Positions 1 to 7,921 of a stretch of DNA of 64,000 nt are shown here, piece by piece (the first letter of the stretch is position 1; the number at the start of each line of letters is the position of its first letter). Under the pieces are notes generated by a model. That model was not told the origin of the DNA. It made no database searches and saw only the letters and a list, made by a program, of their open reading frames with translations. The stretch is from NCBI RefSeq assembly GCF_900637195.1, contig NZ_LR134356.1, forward strand, positions 3,782,001 to 3,846,000, read 5' to 3'. Both the position numbers and the translations under genes were made by a program. This stretch comes from Mycolicibacterium aurum (lineage in GTDB: Bacteria; Actinomycetota; Actinomycetes; Mycobacteriales; Mycobacteriaceae).

Positions 1-67
1 CGAAATCATCGGATGCCCGGTGGCGTGGTGAACCAGCCGGGCTGTACTCAGCCGGCCCGCCTAGGCT

Positions 68-1705
68 GTGCCGGTGACCCTTCTTCTCGGCCCCGTCCTC
101 AGACACGTCGGCGAGACGACCGCCACGGTGTGGGTGCAGACCGATGCACCCGCCGAAGTGACGGTACTCGGCTGCTCCGCACGAACGTTCGAGGTCGAGG
201 ACTGTCACTACGCGCTGGTGCCGGTCCAGGGTCTGGCCGCAGACTCGGTGACCGAGTACACGGTGCAGATCGACGGTGTGACGGCCTGGCCCGAGCCGGA
301 GTCGGATTTCCCGCCCAGCGTGATCAAGACCCGGGGCCCGGCGACCGCCGACCGGCTGCGGGTGATCTTCGGTTCGTGTCGCTACCCGAAGACCGGCGTC
401 GCCAAGCTCGACGACAAACTCGGCCTCGACGCGTTGGACTGCTACGCCACCCGGTTGACGGCGATGCCGACGCAGGAATGGCCCGATGCGCTACTTCTGC
501 TCGGCGATCAGGTGTACGCCGACGAGCTCACCCCGGAGGCCCGGGAGCATCTTGCGGGAGGCCGCTCGGGGCGTAGGTCCGCGGGCACCCGTCCACCGGA
601 CGAGGTCGTGAGTTTCACCGAGTACGAGCGGCTCTACCGCCACACCTGGGGTGATCCCGAGATCCGGTGGATCCTGTCGACACTTCCGACCGCGATGATC
701 TTCGACGATCACGACATCCGTGACGACTGGAACACGTCGGCAGCTTGGCGCGCCGAGGTCAACGCGATGCCCTGGTGGCGCGACCGTATCCGTGCCGGCC
801 TCGCGTCCTACTGGGTGTACCAGCATCTGGGAAATCTCAGCCCGACGGAGCTCGCCGCCGACGAGGACTACCAGAAGGTGCTGGCCACCGACGGCGATTG
901 CTGGCCCCTGCTGGCCGAGTTGGCCGACCGTGCCGACAGCGAAGTGGACGGTGACAAGGGACTGCGATTCAGCTTCCGGTGGGACCTGGGGCGCAGCCGG
1001 CTGATCATGGTCGATTCCCGCAACGCCCGCATCCTCGACAGCGGTGACCGGAAGATGTTGGGCGACCGCGAGTTCCAGTGGCTGGAAGAGCAAGTCAACG
1101 ACGAACTGGAGACGGTGGACCACCTGCTCATCGGGTCGTCGCTGCCGTGGCTGCTCCCCCCGGTCCTCGGTGACCTGCAGACCATCAACGAGATCGCCGC
1201 CAACCGCGACGGCCTACGCGGAAAGCTCGGCGAGAAGATCCGCCAGACGGCAGATCTCGAGCACTGGCCGGCGTTCCTGAATTCGTTCCTCCGGCTGAGC
1301 GAGCTGATCAACTCGGCGGCCACCCGATCCTCACGAGGGCCGGCGACCATCTCGGTGCTGTCCGGCGACGTCCACCACAGCTATGCCGCACGCGCCGACT
1401 TCGGCGGATCGTCGACCACCCGGATCCATCAGCTCGTGTGCTCGCCGGTGCACAACTATGTTCCGGGCCCCCTCAAACCGGCGCTGAAGCTGTCCTGGTC
1501 GCCGCGACTGGCCCGGGTGAGCCGACGGTGGGCCCGCCGTAACGGCTCTCCTGACCTGCCGATGACCTGGCGCAACCTCAGCGGGCCGCTGTTCGGCAAC
1601 ACCATCGCCAGCCTGGAGGCCGACGGCCGCACCGCCGAGGTGATCTTCGAGCAGCCGCTCGACAACGGCGACTTGACGTCGGTGACGACGGTCGCCCTGA
1701 CGTAG
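68..1705 (+). CDS. PhoD-like metallophosphatase (alkaline phosphatase D family)
   Basis: This is a 545-residue phosphoesterase of the PhoD type, expected to hydrolyse phosphomono- or diesters with a metal centre. Metal-binding motifs are visible in order: GDQVYAD near residue 145, DDHDIRDDWN near 213 and SGDVHHSY near 431. The N-terminal 100 residues look like the beta-sandwich found ahead of the catalytic domain in this family. No signal peptide or twin-arginine motif is seen, so it is probably cytoplasmic, unlike secreted PhoD. Start is GTG at 68; a second GTG at 74 is equally possible. The substrate cannot be told from sequence. It converges on the peptide transporter with a 10-bp gap. Confidence 0.8.
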   Translation: MPVTLLLGPVLRHVGETTATVWVQTDAPAEVTVLGCSARTFEVEDCHYALVPVQGLAADSVTEYTVQIDGVTAWPEPESDFPPSVIKTRGPATADRLRVIFGSCRYPKTGVAKLDDKLGLDALDCYATRLTAMPTQEWPDALLLLGDQVYADELTPEAREHLAGGRSGRRSAGTRPPDEVVSFTEYERLYRHTWGDPEIRWILSTLPTAMIFDDHDIRDDWNTSAAWRAEVNAMPWWRDRIRAGLASYWVYQHLGNLSPTELAADEDYQKVLATDGDCWPLLAELADRADSEVDGDKGLRFSFRWDLGRSRLIMVDSRNARILDSGDRKMLGDREFQWLEEQVNDELETVDHLLIGSSLPWLLPPVLGDLQTINEIAANRDGLRGKLGEKIRQTADLEHWPAFLNSFLRLSELINSAATRSSRGPATISVLSGDVHHSYAARADFGGSSTTRIHQLVCSPVHNYVPGPLKPALKLSWSPRLARVSRRWARRNGSPDLPMTWRNLSGPLFGNTIASLEADGRTAEVIFEQPLDNGDLTSVTTVALT

Positions 1706-1715
1706 GCGAACGTCG

Positions 1716-3161
1716 TCAGTGGACACCTTCCATCTGGCGGCTGATCCACGGCGCGATCGCGAACACGCCGACACCGACCACCACGGCCACCGCGCCGAGG
1801 ATGCCGAAGTACGCCACCTCGCGGGACGCGTCGTAGTAACCGGCGAGCACACCCGACATGGACGTGCCGAGGCCCACCGAGAAGAAGTACAGCGCCATCA
1901 TCTGGGCCCGGAAGGCCTCCGGCGCCAACTTGGTGGTCACTGACAGCCCGATCGGCGACAAGAGCAGCTCCGAGACGGCGAAGGCAGCCAGGATCGCCAT
2001 CACCACCAGCGCAGGTACGGAACTGACGTTGGCCAGCGGCACGAAGCACAGGAACGCCAGCCCCATGCCGATGACGCCGTAGGCGAACTTGCGGGGCGTG
2101 GTCGGTGCGCGGTTGCCCAACCGCGTCCACAGGACCGCGAACAGGGGTGAAAGCGCGATGATCCAGATCGGTTCGATGGACCCGATCCAGCTCGACGGGG
2201 CGATCCATCCGAAGATCGACCAGTTCATGCGCTCGTCGGAGTAGACCGCGAGCACGGTGAAGATCTGCTGGAACAGTGACCAGAAGACCGCGTTGGCGAC
2301 GAACAGTGGGATGAACGCCCGCACCCGCACCTTCTCGGTCCCGTCGACCTTGGGGCTGCGCAGCATGATGACGAAGTACGCGATCGACGCGACGATGATG
2401 ACGCCGGTGGTGACCTGCGACAGGTTGGCCAGCGTGACCACCTTCAGCGCGATGGCCGCCGCGACGACGACGATCACGACCGCGAACACACCGACGGTCT
2501 TACCGATAGCGCTGCGCGGCAACGGGTTCGGAATGTCTCGGCCATGCTCGCCGAGGTTGCGGCGGAACACCACATACTGGATCAGGCCGAGCGCCATGCC
2601 GATCGCGGCAGCGCCGAACCCGTAGTGGAACCCGACGCGGGTCTGCAGCAACCCGGTGATCAGCGGGCCGACGAACGCGCCAAGGTTGATGCCGAGGTAG
2701 AACAGCGTGAAGCCGCCGTCGGCGCGGGGATCGCCCTTGGCGTACAGGGTGCCGAGCAGCGAGGACGCGTTGGCCTTCAGCGCTCCCGAGCCCAGCGCGA
2801 CGAGCACCAACCCGGCGCCGACACCGGCCAGTCCCGGCAGAACGGCCAGCGCGATATGGCCCAGCATGACCACGACGCCGCCGTAGAACACGGTGCGTTC
2901 CATACCGAGCAGGCGATCGGCGATCCATCCGCCCAGCACCGTCGACAGGTACACCAGTCCGCCGTACGCGCCGACGATGCCGGTGGCCGTGCTCTGCGGC
3001 AGGCCTACACCGCCATCGGTCGCCGAGTAATACAGGTAGTAGCCGAGGATCGTCAGCATTCCGTAGAACGAGAATCGTTCCCAGAGTTCCACGCCGAACA
3101 GGTTGGTCAATCCGATCGGATGACCGAACAGGGTGCGCGATTCGCGCTCTCGGATAGTCAT
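1716..3161 (-). CDS. POT/PTR2 family proton-dependent oligopeptide transporter
   Basis: A 481-residue polytopic membrane protein of the major facilitator superfamily. The N-terminal segment carries the POT signature ELWERFSFYG near residue 25, which binds protons in this family, followed by about twelve to fourteen hydrophobic spans. The expected role is H+-coupled uptake of di- and tripeptides. ATG at 3161 is chosen because the protein then begins just before the conserved first helix; an upstream in-frame start at 3200 would add 13 basic residues without family support. It is divergent from the DUF427 gene and not part of an operon. Confidence 0.85.
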   Translation of the reverse strand: MTIRERESRTLFGHPIGLTNLFGVELWERFSFYGMLTILGYYLYYSATDGGVGLPQSTATGIVGAYGGLVYLSTVLGGWIADRLLGMERTVFYGGVVVMLGHIALAVLPGLAGVGAGLVLVALGSGALKANASSLLGTLYAKGDPRADGGFTLFYLGINLGAFVGPLITGLLQTRVGFHYGFGAAAIGMALGLIQYVVFRRNLGEHGRDIPNPLPRSAIGKTVGVFAVVIVVVAAAIALKVVTLANLSQVTTGVIIVASIAYFVIMLRSPKVDGTEKVRVRAFIPLFVANAVFWSLFQQIFTVLAVYSDERMNWSIFGWIAPSSWIGSIEPIWIIALSPLFAVLWTRLGNRAPTTPRKFAYGVIGMGLAFLCFVPLANVSSVPALVVMAILAAFAVSELLLSPIGLSVTTKLAPEAFRAQMMALYFFSVGLGTSMSGVLAGYYDASREVAYFGILGAVAVVVGVGVFAIAPWISRQMEGVH

Positions 3162-3244
3162 GGATCTACCCTGCACCCTTCGTCGTTTCCGGCGCGGCAA
3201 ACGGCTCCCCCGGGCATGTCTGTACGCGGCCTACACTCGGCGTC

Positions 3245-3736
3245 ATGCCTCGCCCCGACAAGCCACGTCCCGGCCAGGAGTCGGTATGGGATTACCCCAG
3301 GCCACCACGGCTCGAGGAGTTCACCGGATCGATCACCGTCGAGCTCGGAGGCCAGACGATCGCCAGGACGGAGCGGGCCTGGCGGGTCCTTGAGACCAGC
3401 CACCCACCCACGTACTACCTGCCCCGGGAGTGTTTCACCGACGGCGTCCTGTCTCCGGCGGCCGGTTCGTCATGGTGTGAATGGAAGGGCCAGGCGAGCT
3501 ACTTCGACCTGGTGACGCCGGCGGCCGTTGCGCCACACGCAGCGTGGACGTATCTGCAGCCGACGCGCGGTTTCACCGCGATCACGGGTGCCGTGGCCAT
3601 CATGGCCAGCCAGGTCGACCGCTGCACCGTCAACGGCGAAGAGGTCGTGCCACAGCCCGGCGGTTTTTACGGCGGATGGATCAACAGCTGGCTGGCCGGC
3701 CCGTTCAAAGGGGTGCCCGGCTCGATGGGCTGGTAG
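3245..3736 (+). CDS. DUF427 domain protein
   Basis: A 163-residue soluble protein of the DUF427 family. The typical pattern is present: a beta-strand with a GGQTIARTERAWRVLET-like segment, a YYLPRECF segment and a C-terminal GGFYGGWINSW block. The biochemical role of the family is not established. Start is ATG at 3245, about 80 bp from the divergent transporter start. It ends 5 bp before the stop of the convergent MscS gene. Confidence 0.8.
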   Translation: MPRPDKPRPGQESVWDYPRPPRLEEFTGSITVELGGQTIARTERAWRVLETSHPPTYYLPRECFTDGVLSPAAGSSWCEWKGQASYFDLVTPAAVAPHAAWTYLQPTRGFTAITGAVAIMASQVDRCTVNGEEVVPQPGGFYGGWINSWLAGPFKGVPGSMGW

Positions 3737-3741
3737 ACCCG

Positions 3742-4680
3742 CTATTCACCTGCTGCCAGCGGACGGCCGGTGGGATACGGCAGGTCGATCCCGTTTTCGT
3801 CGTACGCGCGCAGGATGGCGCGCCGCAGCTTCCGCTGCACCGCCCACTGGGCGTTCGGGCGTACCTTGACCGTCATCCGCAGTGTGACCAGGTCCGGAGC
3901 CATCTCCTGGACGCCGAGCATCTTCGGCTCACCGATCACCCGGGCCGACAGCGATTCGTCCGCGACGGCGTCCTCAGCCGCCTCCAGAGCAACCCGCTCG
4001 GCGCGGTCTAGGTCGGCGGTCAGCGCGACCGGGACCTCGATCCGGGCGATGGCGTATTCCTGGCTCATGTTGCCCACACGGGCGATCTCGCCGTTGCGGA
4101 CGTACCACAGGGTGCCGTCGATGTCGCGGACGGTGGTGATGCGTAAGCCGACGCTCTCGACTTCGCCCACCGCTTCGCCGAGGTCGACGGTGTCGCCGAC
4201 GCCGTACTGGTCCTCCAGCAACATGAACACCCCGGTGACGAAGTCGCGCACCAAATTCTGGGCGCCGAAACCGATGGCGAGGCCGACCACCCCTGCGGAG
4301 GCGATGAACGGCGCGATGTTCACGCCGAGCACGTTGAGCAGCGCCAGGATGAGCCACACCAGCAGGACGATCGACGTCGTGGACTTCAGGACCGAACCGA
4401 TGGTCTGCGCGCGCTGCTGGCGCCGCGCCACGACCTGTGCAGTGGTGGCCGAGGACGGAACCCGATCACGGAGATAGCGGACCAGCGGAGGGGTCTTGCT
4501 GCGCTCTGCCCCGTCGGCCTCGTTGCCGGACTTCGCCGCGGTGGCGCGGTCGATCATGCGGTGCACGAGGAACCGGATGATCAGGGCGACGACGAGATAG
4601 GCGACGATCCTGATGGGGACCTCGATGAGCCAGTGCCTGCTGGTGTCCGTCCATTCGAAAGCCAAAAGAGAGACATCCAT
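3742..4680 (-). CDS. MscS family small-conductance mechanosensitive channel
   Basis: A 312-residue membrane protein. An N-terminal hydrophobic helix (about residues 20-42) and two further spans (about 100-150) are followed by the pore/beta-domain block GFGAQNLVRDFVTGVFMLLE, the hallmark of MscS proteins. The expected role is to open under membrane tension and release solutes on hypo-osmotic shock. A charged linker after the first helix (about residues 45-90) is longer than in minimal MscS. Start is ATG at 4680. The gene is monocistronic. Confidence 0.85.
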   Translation of the reverse strand: MDVSLLAFEWTDTSRHWLIEVPIRIVAYLVVALIIRFLVHRMIDRATAAKSGNEADGAERSKTPPLVRYLRDRVPSSATTAQVVARRQQRAQTIGSVLKSTTSIVLLVWLILALLNVLGVNIAPFIASAGVVGLAIGFGAQNLVRDFVTGVFMLLEDQYGVGDTVDLGEAVGEVESVGLRITTVRDIDGTLWYVRNGEIARVGNMSQEYAIARIEVPVALTADLDRAERVALEAAEDAVADESLSARVIGEPKMLGVQEMAPDLVTLRMTVKVRPNAQWAVQRKLRRAILRAYDENGIDLPYPTGRPLAAGE

Positions 4681-4755
4681 GTGTTCCCACCATACGGCCG
4701 CGGGCCCGGGTCGCGCCGCGCCGGTCCGCGCCTGCCGTCGTGAGACGATCGTCCG

Positions 4756-5451
4756 GTGACTGTCGTTCTCGCGCTGCGATGCGCCAATGGGCTGGTCCTG
4801 GCGTCAGATTCGCAGATCACCGATCCCGGCCGGGGCCTAACCTATCCCGCACAGAAGCTCCACACCCTCGGGCCGCGCGCGGCGTGGGGCGGCAGCGGTT
4901 CCCGGGCCGTGCTGTACGACATCGAGCAGGTCTTCACCGACGAACCGGATTCCATCCTCGAGGCCAAGAACCTCGGCCATGCGCTGCAGGCCCGAATCCT
5001 GCCGATACTCAAGCATCACTACGAGAACTTCATCTCCGACGTCCCCGGACAGGAGACCGGCGGCACGCCGGCCACCTACGTCCTCACCGCAGGCTATGTC
5101 GGCGACAAACCGTTCATCGTCGACGTGGACCCGAACGGCCTCATCGGGCATCACGAGGAAACCGGGTTTCAGGCCGTGGGTAGCGGCGCCGCGATGGCAC
5201 AGCAGGCCCACGCGTTGCTGTCCCACTTCCGGATGTCCGAACGTGACGTCGAATACGGGGTGCTGACGGCGCTGCGTGTCCTGGACGCATTGGATGCGTC
5301 GTCATCCAGCGTCGGCGGGCCGATGGACATCTGCCGGCTCAGGCCGGAGGGAGCCGACCACCTGTCCGAGGACGAGGTGAATGACGTTCGGCGGCAAGTG
5401 AGTCGGTGGATCGAGCGCGAGCACGAGGTGCTCGACGCGCTGTTCGACTAG
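4756..5451 (+). CDS. Proteasome-fold (Ntn-hydrolase) peptidase-like protein
   Basis: A 231-residue protein with the N-terminal nucleophile layout of proteasome beta/HslV subunits. After removal of the initiator Met (GTG start at 4756) residue 1 is Thr. With that numbering the catalytic partners fall at canonical places, Asp17 in LASDSQ and Lys33 in PAQKL. There is no propeptide, as in HslV. It is not the main mycobacterial PrcB, which carries a long propeptide and lies beside prcA and pup. No ATPase partner is adjacent. The function is unknown; a self-compartmentalised peptidase is inferred. An IS element is inserted at its stop codon (see 5453-6544), but the reading frame and TAG are preserved. 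Confidence 0.7.
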   Translation: MTVVLALRCANGLVLASDSQITDPGRGLTYPAQKLHTLGPRAAWGGSGSRAVLYDIEQVFTDEPDSILEAKNLGHALQARILPILKHHYENFISDVPGQETGGTPATYVLTAGYVGDKPFIVDVDPNGLIGHHEETGFQAVGSGAAMAQQAHALLSHFRMSERDVEYGVLTALRVLDALDASSSSVGGPMDICRLRPEGADHLSEDEVNDVRRQVSRWIEREHEVLDALFD

Positions 5452-5452
5452 G

Positions 5453-6544
5453 TGTACTGACCTGAGAGGTTAGGTACGCGGCTGGCTGGTGGTTTGACCG
5501 CCGAGTGCTGTGTGGCCGCGGTGGTGATTGTAGTTGTGCAGCCATCGCGGGTACTCCTGGCAGCGTTGTTCGTCGCTGGTGTACAGCCGGGCGTAGGCCC
5601 ACTCATCGGCCAGGGTCCGGTGGAATCTCTCCACCTTCCCGTTGGTCTGCGGCCGATAGGGTCGAGTGCGCCGATGTTCGATGTCATCGCCTAGCGCCTT
5701 GCGGAATACATGCGACCGGTAGCAAGATCCGTTATCAGTCAACACCTTTCGAACAATGATTCCCTGTTCGACGAACCAGGCGTTGGCGCGTTCCCAGAAC
5801 TCGGAGGCGGTCTCCTTGCGTTCATCGGCCAGCATCTCGGAGAAGACCAGACGGGAGTGCGCATCCAGCGCGGTGTGTAGGAAGTGATAGCCCCGCAACG
5901 GCTGTCGGTACTTATTGGTGGCTCCGGTCTTGTCGGCTTGGGCGTTGCGCTTACCTGCGGAGCGACCCAGCATCTTCCAGCCGCCGCCGGCGGGGATCTT
6001 TCCCAGCTTCTTGACATCGACGTGCACCAGATCACCGCACGCCGCAGATTCCATGCGGCGCACGACGCGGCCGGTGGCGCGGTCGAGCCAGCGCAGTCGG
6101 GCGATCCGGTAGCGGCGCAGCACGTTGTGCACCGTGGAGACGTTCAGTCGCAGCAGGTAGGCGATTCGGGCCGGTCCCCAACGGCGGGTGACGCGCACCC
6201 CGATGATGCGGCGTTCGGTCCGTGTCGGGGTGCGGTTGGGGCTGCGATGGGGTCGTGAGCTGCGATCGGCCATGCCGGCTTCACCCAGTTCGCGGTAGCG
6301 GCCGGCCCAGCGTGCAGCCGTACTCACCGCGACTTGAAAGCGTTCAGCAGCTCGACGCAACGGCCAGCCATCCTCGACCACGCAACGAGCCAGGCGCAGA
6401 CGACCGGTTTCTGACAACGGGGCATTACGGTGGGACACGAAGACCTCCGAGGTGGTTGGTGCGTTCCTAGACAGCTCGCACTTCACTCGGAGGTCTTCTT
6501 CATGTCACCACGCCACGCCGTACTTAACGTCCGTGGTCAGTACA
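5453..6544 (-). mobile_element. IS481-family insertion sequence, complete, 6-bp target duplication
   Basis: A 1092-bp element bounded by imperfect inverted repeats. Both ends read TGTACTGACC inward, followed after six variable bases by GTTA-GTACG. The hexamer ACTAGG flanks it on both sides (5447-5452 and 6545-6550), which is the expected target-site duplication. It encodes one DDE transposase on the minus strand. The intact frame, matching ends and perfect duplication suggest a recent, possibly still mobile copy. Confidence 0.9.
5470..6438 (-). CDS. IS481-family DDE transposase
   Basis: A 322-residue transposase. The N-terminal half carries helix-turn-helix segments (about residues 10-110). 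The C-terminal integrase core shows the DDE triad in VDVKKLG, LTDNGSCY and NGKVERFHRTL. The start GTG at 6438 is preferred because GGAGG lies six bases upstream; the frame is open further upstream toward the element end. It is the only gene of the element. Confidence 0.93.
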   Translation of the reverse strand: MSHRNAPLSETGRLRLARCVVEDGWPLRRAAERFQVAVSTAARWAGRYRELGEAGMADRSSRPHRSPNRTPTRTERRIIGVRVTRRWGPARIAYLLRLNVSTVHNVLRRYRIARLRWLDRATGRVVRRMESAACGDLVHVDVKKLGKIPAGGGWKMLGRSAGKRNAQADKTGATNKYRQPLRGYHFLHTALDAHSRLVFSEMLADERKETASEFWERANAWFVEQGIIVRKVLTDNGSCYRSHVFRKALGDDIEHRRTRPYRPQTNGKVERFHRTLADEWAYARLYTSDEQRCQEYPRWLHNYNHHRGHTALGGQTTSQPRT

Positions 6545-6561
6545 ACTAGGAGAGCACCGGC

Positions 6562-6915
6562 TCAGAAGTCGCCGATGGGCGGACCGACCGGGTAGGAACC
6601 CTCAAACGGTGCTGCGGTGGTCCCGACTACGGCCTTGGTGGTGTCCCGGACTTCGCCGAACGCGTTGACTTCGCCGGCATCTGCGACGCGGGCCTCGGAG
6701 ATACCGCGGGCGAGGCCGAAGTCGTTGATGCGAATGACCGAGTTCTGCGAAGCCTGGCGACTGGTGACCGTCGGCCCTGGTCCGACCTCGTTGATGTCCG
6801 CATGTGCGGTCCCACTGCCCAGTCCGGCGAATGCCACCGTCACGGCGAACGAGCCCAGACCCACGGCGCCGAGCTTCTTCGAATGACGCGCGGACGCTTT
6901 GGCGTGCTTGGCCAT
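6562..6915 (-). CDS. Small exported protein of unknown function
   Basis: A 117-residue protein with a Sec signal peptide: basic residues 1-16, a hydrophobic core at about 18-33, and a likely cleavage after AHA near residue 40. The mature part is about 75 residues, has no cysteine and no motif I recognise. ATG at 6915 is chosen because AAAGGGGA lies about seven bases upstream; an ATG at 6921 would sit too close. Its 3' end is only 12 bp from the right-hand target duplication of the IS element, so the IS may have separated it from a natural terminator. Confidence 0.6.
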   Translation of the reverse strand: MAKHAKASARHSKKLGAVGLGSFAVTVAFAGLGSGTAHADINEVGPGPTVTSRQASQNSVIRINDFGLARGISEARVADAGEVNAFGEVRDTTKAVVGTTAAPFEGSYPVGPPIGDF

Positions 6916-7112
6916 CAGCATTCCCCTTTGATCGGCGGACGGATTGTCGTGTTCTTCCCTGTTCAAGCGTGCTGAACACTAACAATCGCCGACCGAGCAT
7001 GCGCGCCCAAGCGGACGCATTTTCCCAGGTCACAGCACATTGCCAGGAGATCTCTACATATCGTCCAGACGAGCCCGCCAGGCTGCGAAGCCCCTGTGAG
7101 AATGTTTGTGTC

Positions 7113-7778
7113 CTACTGGTTCCGGGGATCTTGGCCGGTCGCCCGACGAGGTCGGTCGAGTCGCGAGACGAACGCTGCGGCCTGGGTCCGACGCTCCATG
7201 CCCAACTTGGCCAGAAGCCTTGACACATAGTTCTTGACGGTCTTCTCAGCGAGAAACATCCGATCCGCGATCTGCTTGTTGGTCAAGCCCTCCCCAAGCA
7301 GATCCAGCAGCACGCGCTCCTGATTGCTGAGCCCGGTCAGAGGATCGTCGTGCTCGGCGGCGCTGCGCAACTTCGACATCAAGGCGGCCGCGGCCCGGTT
7401 GTCCAGGAGCGACCGTCCGGCCCCCACCTCCTTGATGGCCTTCGCGAGCTCCATGCCCTTGATGTCCTTGATGACGAACCCGCTGGCTCCGGCAAGGATC
7501 GCGTCGAGCATCGCTTCGTCCGACGTGAATGAGGTCAGCATCAGGCACCGCAGATTCTGCAACCGGGACAGCAGCTCCCGACACAGCTCGATGCCGTTTC
7601 CGTCCGGCAGCCGAACGTCGAGCACCGCGACGTCGGGTTGCATCGCCGGTATCCGCGCGAGCGCCTCCGCGACAGATCCCGCCTCCCCGACGACGTCCAG
7701 CTCGGGGTCCGAACCGAGAAGGTCAATGAGTCCACGCCTGACCACCTCGTGGTCATCGACCAGGAAAACACTGACCAC
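7113..7778 (-). CDS. devR: DevR/DosR dormancy response regulator
   Basis: The regulator of the hypoxia/NO dormancy response. It has a receiver domain (about residues 1-120: DD at 8-9, phosphoacceptor Asp in VAVLDVRLPDG, Thr in LTSFTS, Lys in VIKDIKG) and a LuxR-type helix-turn-helix (about 145-205, with GLTNKQIADRMFLAEKTVKN). Nearly every block matches the M. tuberculosis DevR I recall. The start GTG at 7778 gives MVSVFLVDDHE, in register with that protein, and has GAAAGG seven bases upstream; an upstream GTG at 7787 overlaps that site. Here devR stands alone, divergent from a WS/DGAT gene, without the universal stress gene that precedes it in M. tuberculosis. Confidence 0.95.
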   Translation of the reverse strand: MVSVFLVDDHEVVRRGLIDLLGSDPELDVVGEAGSVAEALARIPAMQPDVAVLDVRLPDGNGIELCRELLSRLQNLRCLMLTSFTSDEAMLDAILAGASGFVIKDIKGMELAKAIKEVGAGRSLLDNRAAAALMSKLRSAAEHDDPLTGLSNQERVLLDLLGEGLTNKQIADRMFLAEKTVKNYVSRLLAKLGMERRTQAAAFVSRLDRPRRATGQDPRNQ

Positions 7779-7848
7779 GTACAGCACCTTTCGCCGACGT
7801 CGCGCGGATCATCGACTCGATCGTCGGCGATACCCTGGGCGACAGCTA

Positions 7849-7862
7849 GGGCCTCAGGTCCT
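7849..7862. promoter_or_regulatory. DosR box (devR/WS-DGAT intergenic, site 1)
   Basis: GGGCCTCAGGTCCT is a close match to the palindromic DosR consensus. It lies 73 bp before the WS/DGAT start and about 70 bp before devR, so it may serve both and allow autoregulation. Confidence 0.7.
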
Positions 7863-7871
7863 TTTCGGCAG

Positions 7872-7885
7872 GGGACCTCTGCCTC
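7872..7885. promoter_or_regulatory. Weaker DosR-like box (devR/WS-DGAT intergenic, site 2)
   Basis: GGGACCTCTGCCTC keeps the left half-site and the right G-CC positions. It is 23 bp from site 1 (two helical turns), the usual arrangement for cooperative DosR binding. Confidence 0.5.
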
Positions 7886-7921
7886 TGCCGCCCCTGTACC
7901 CGGGGCGTCAAAGTTGGGGCC

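Noticed and set aside
1719..3515. Long plus-strand frames across the POT transporter and DUF427 genes.
   Set aside because: They are His/Arg/Gln-rich shadows typical of the antisense strand of high-GC genes, with no family pattern.
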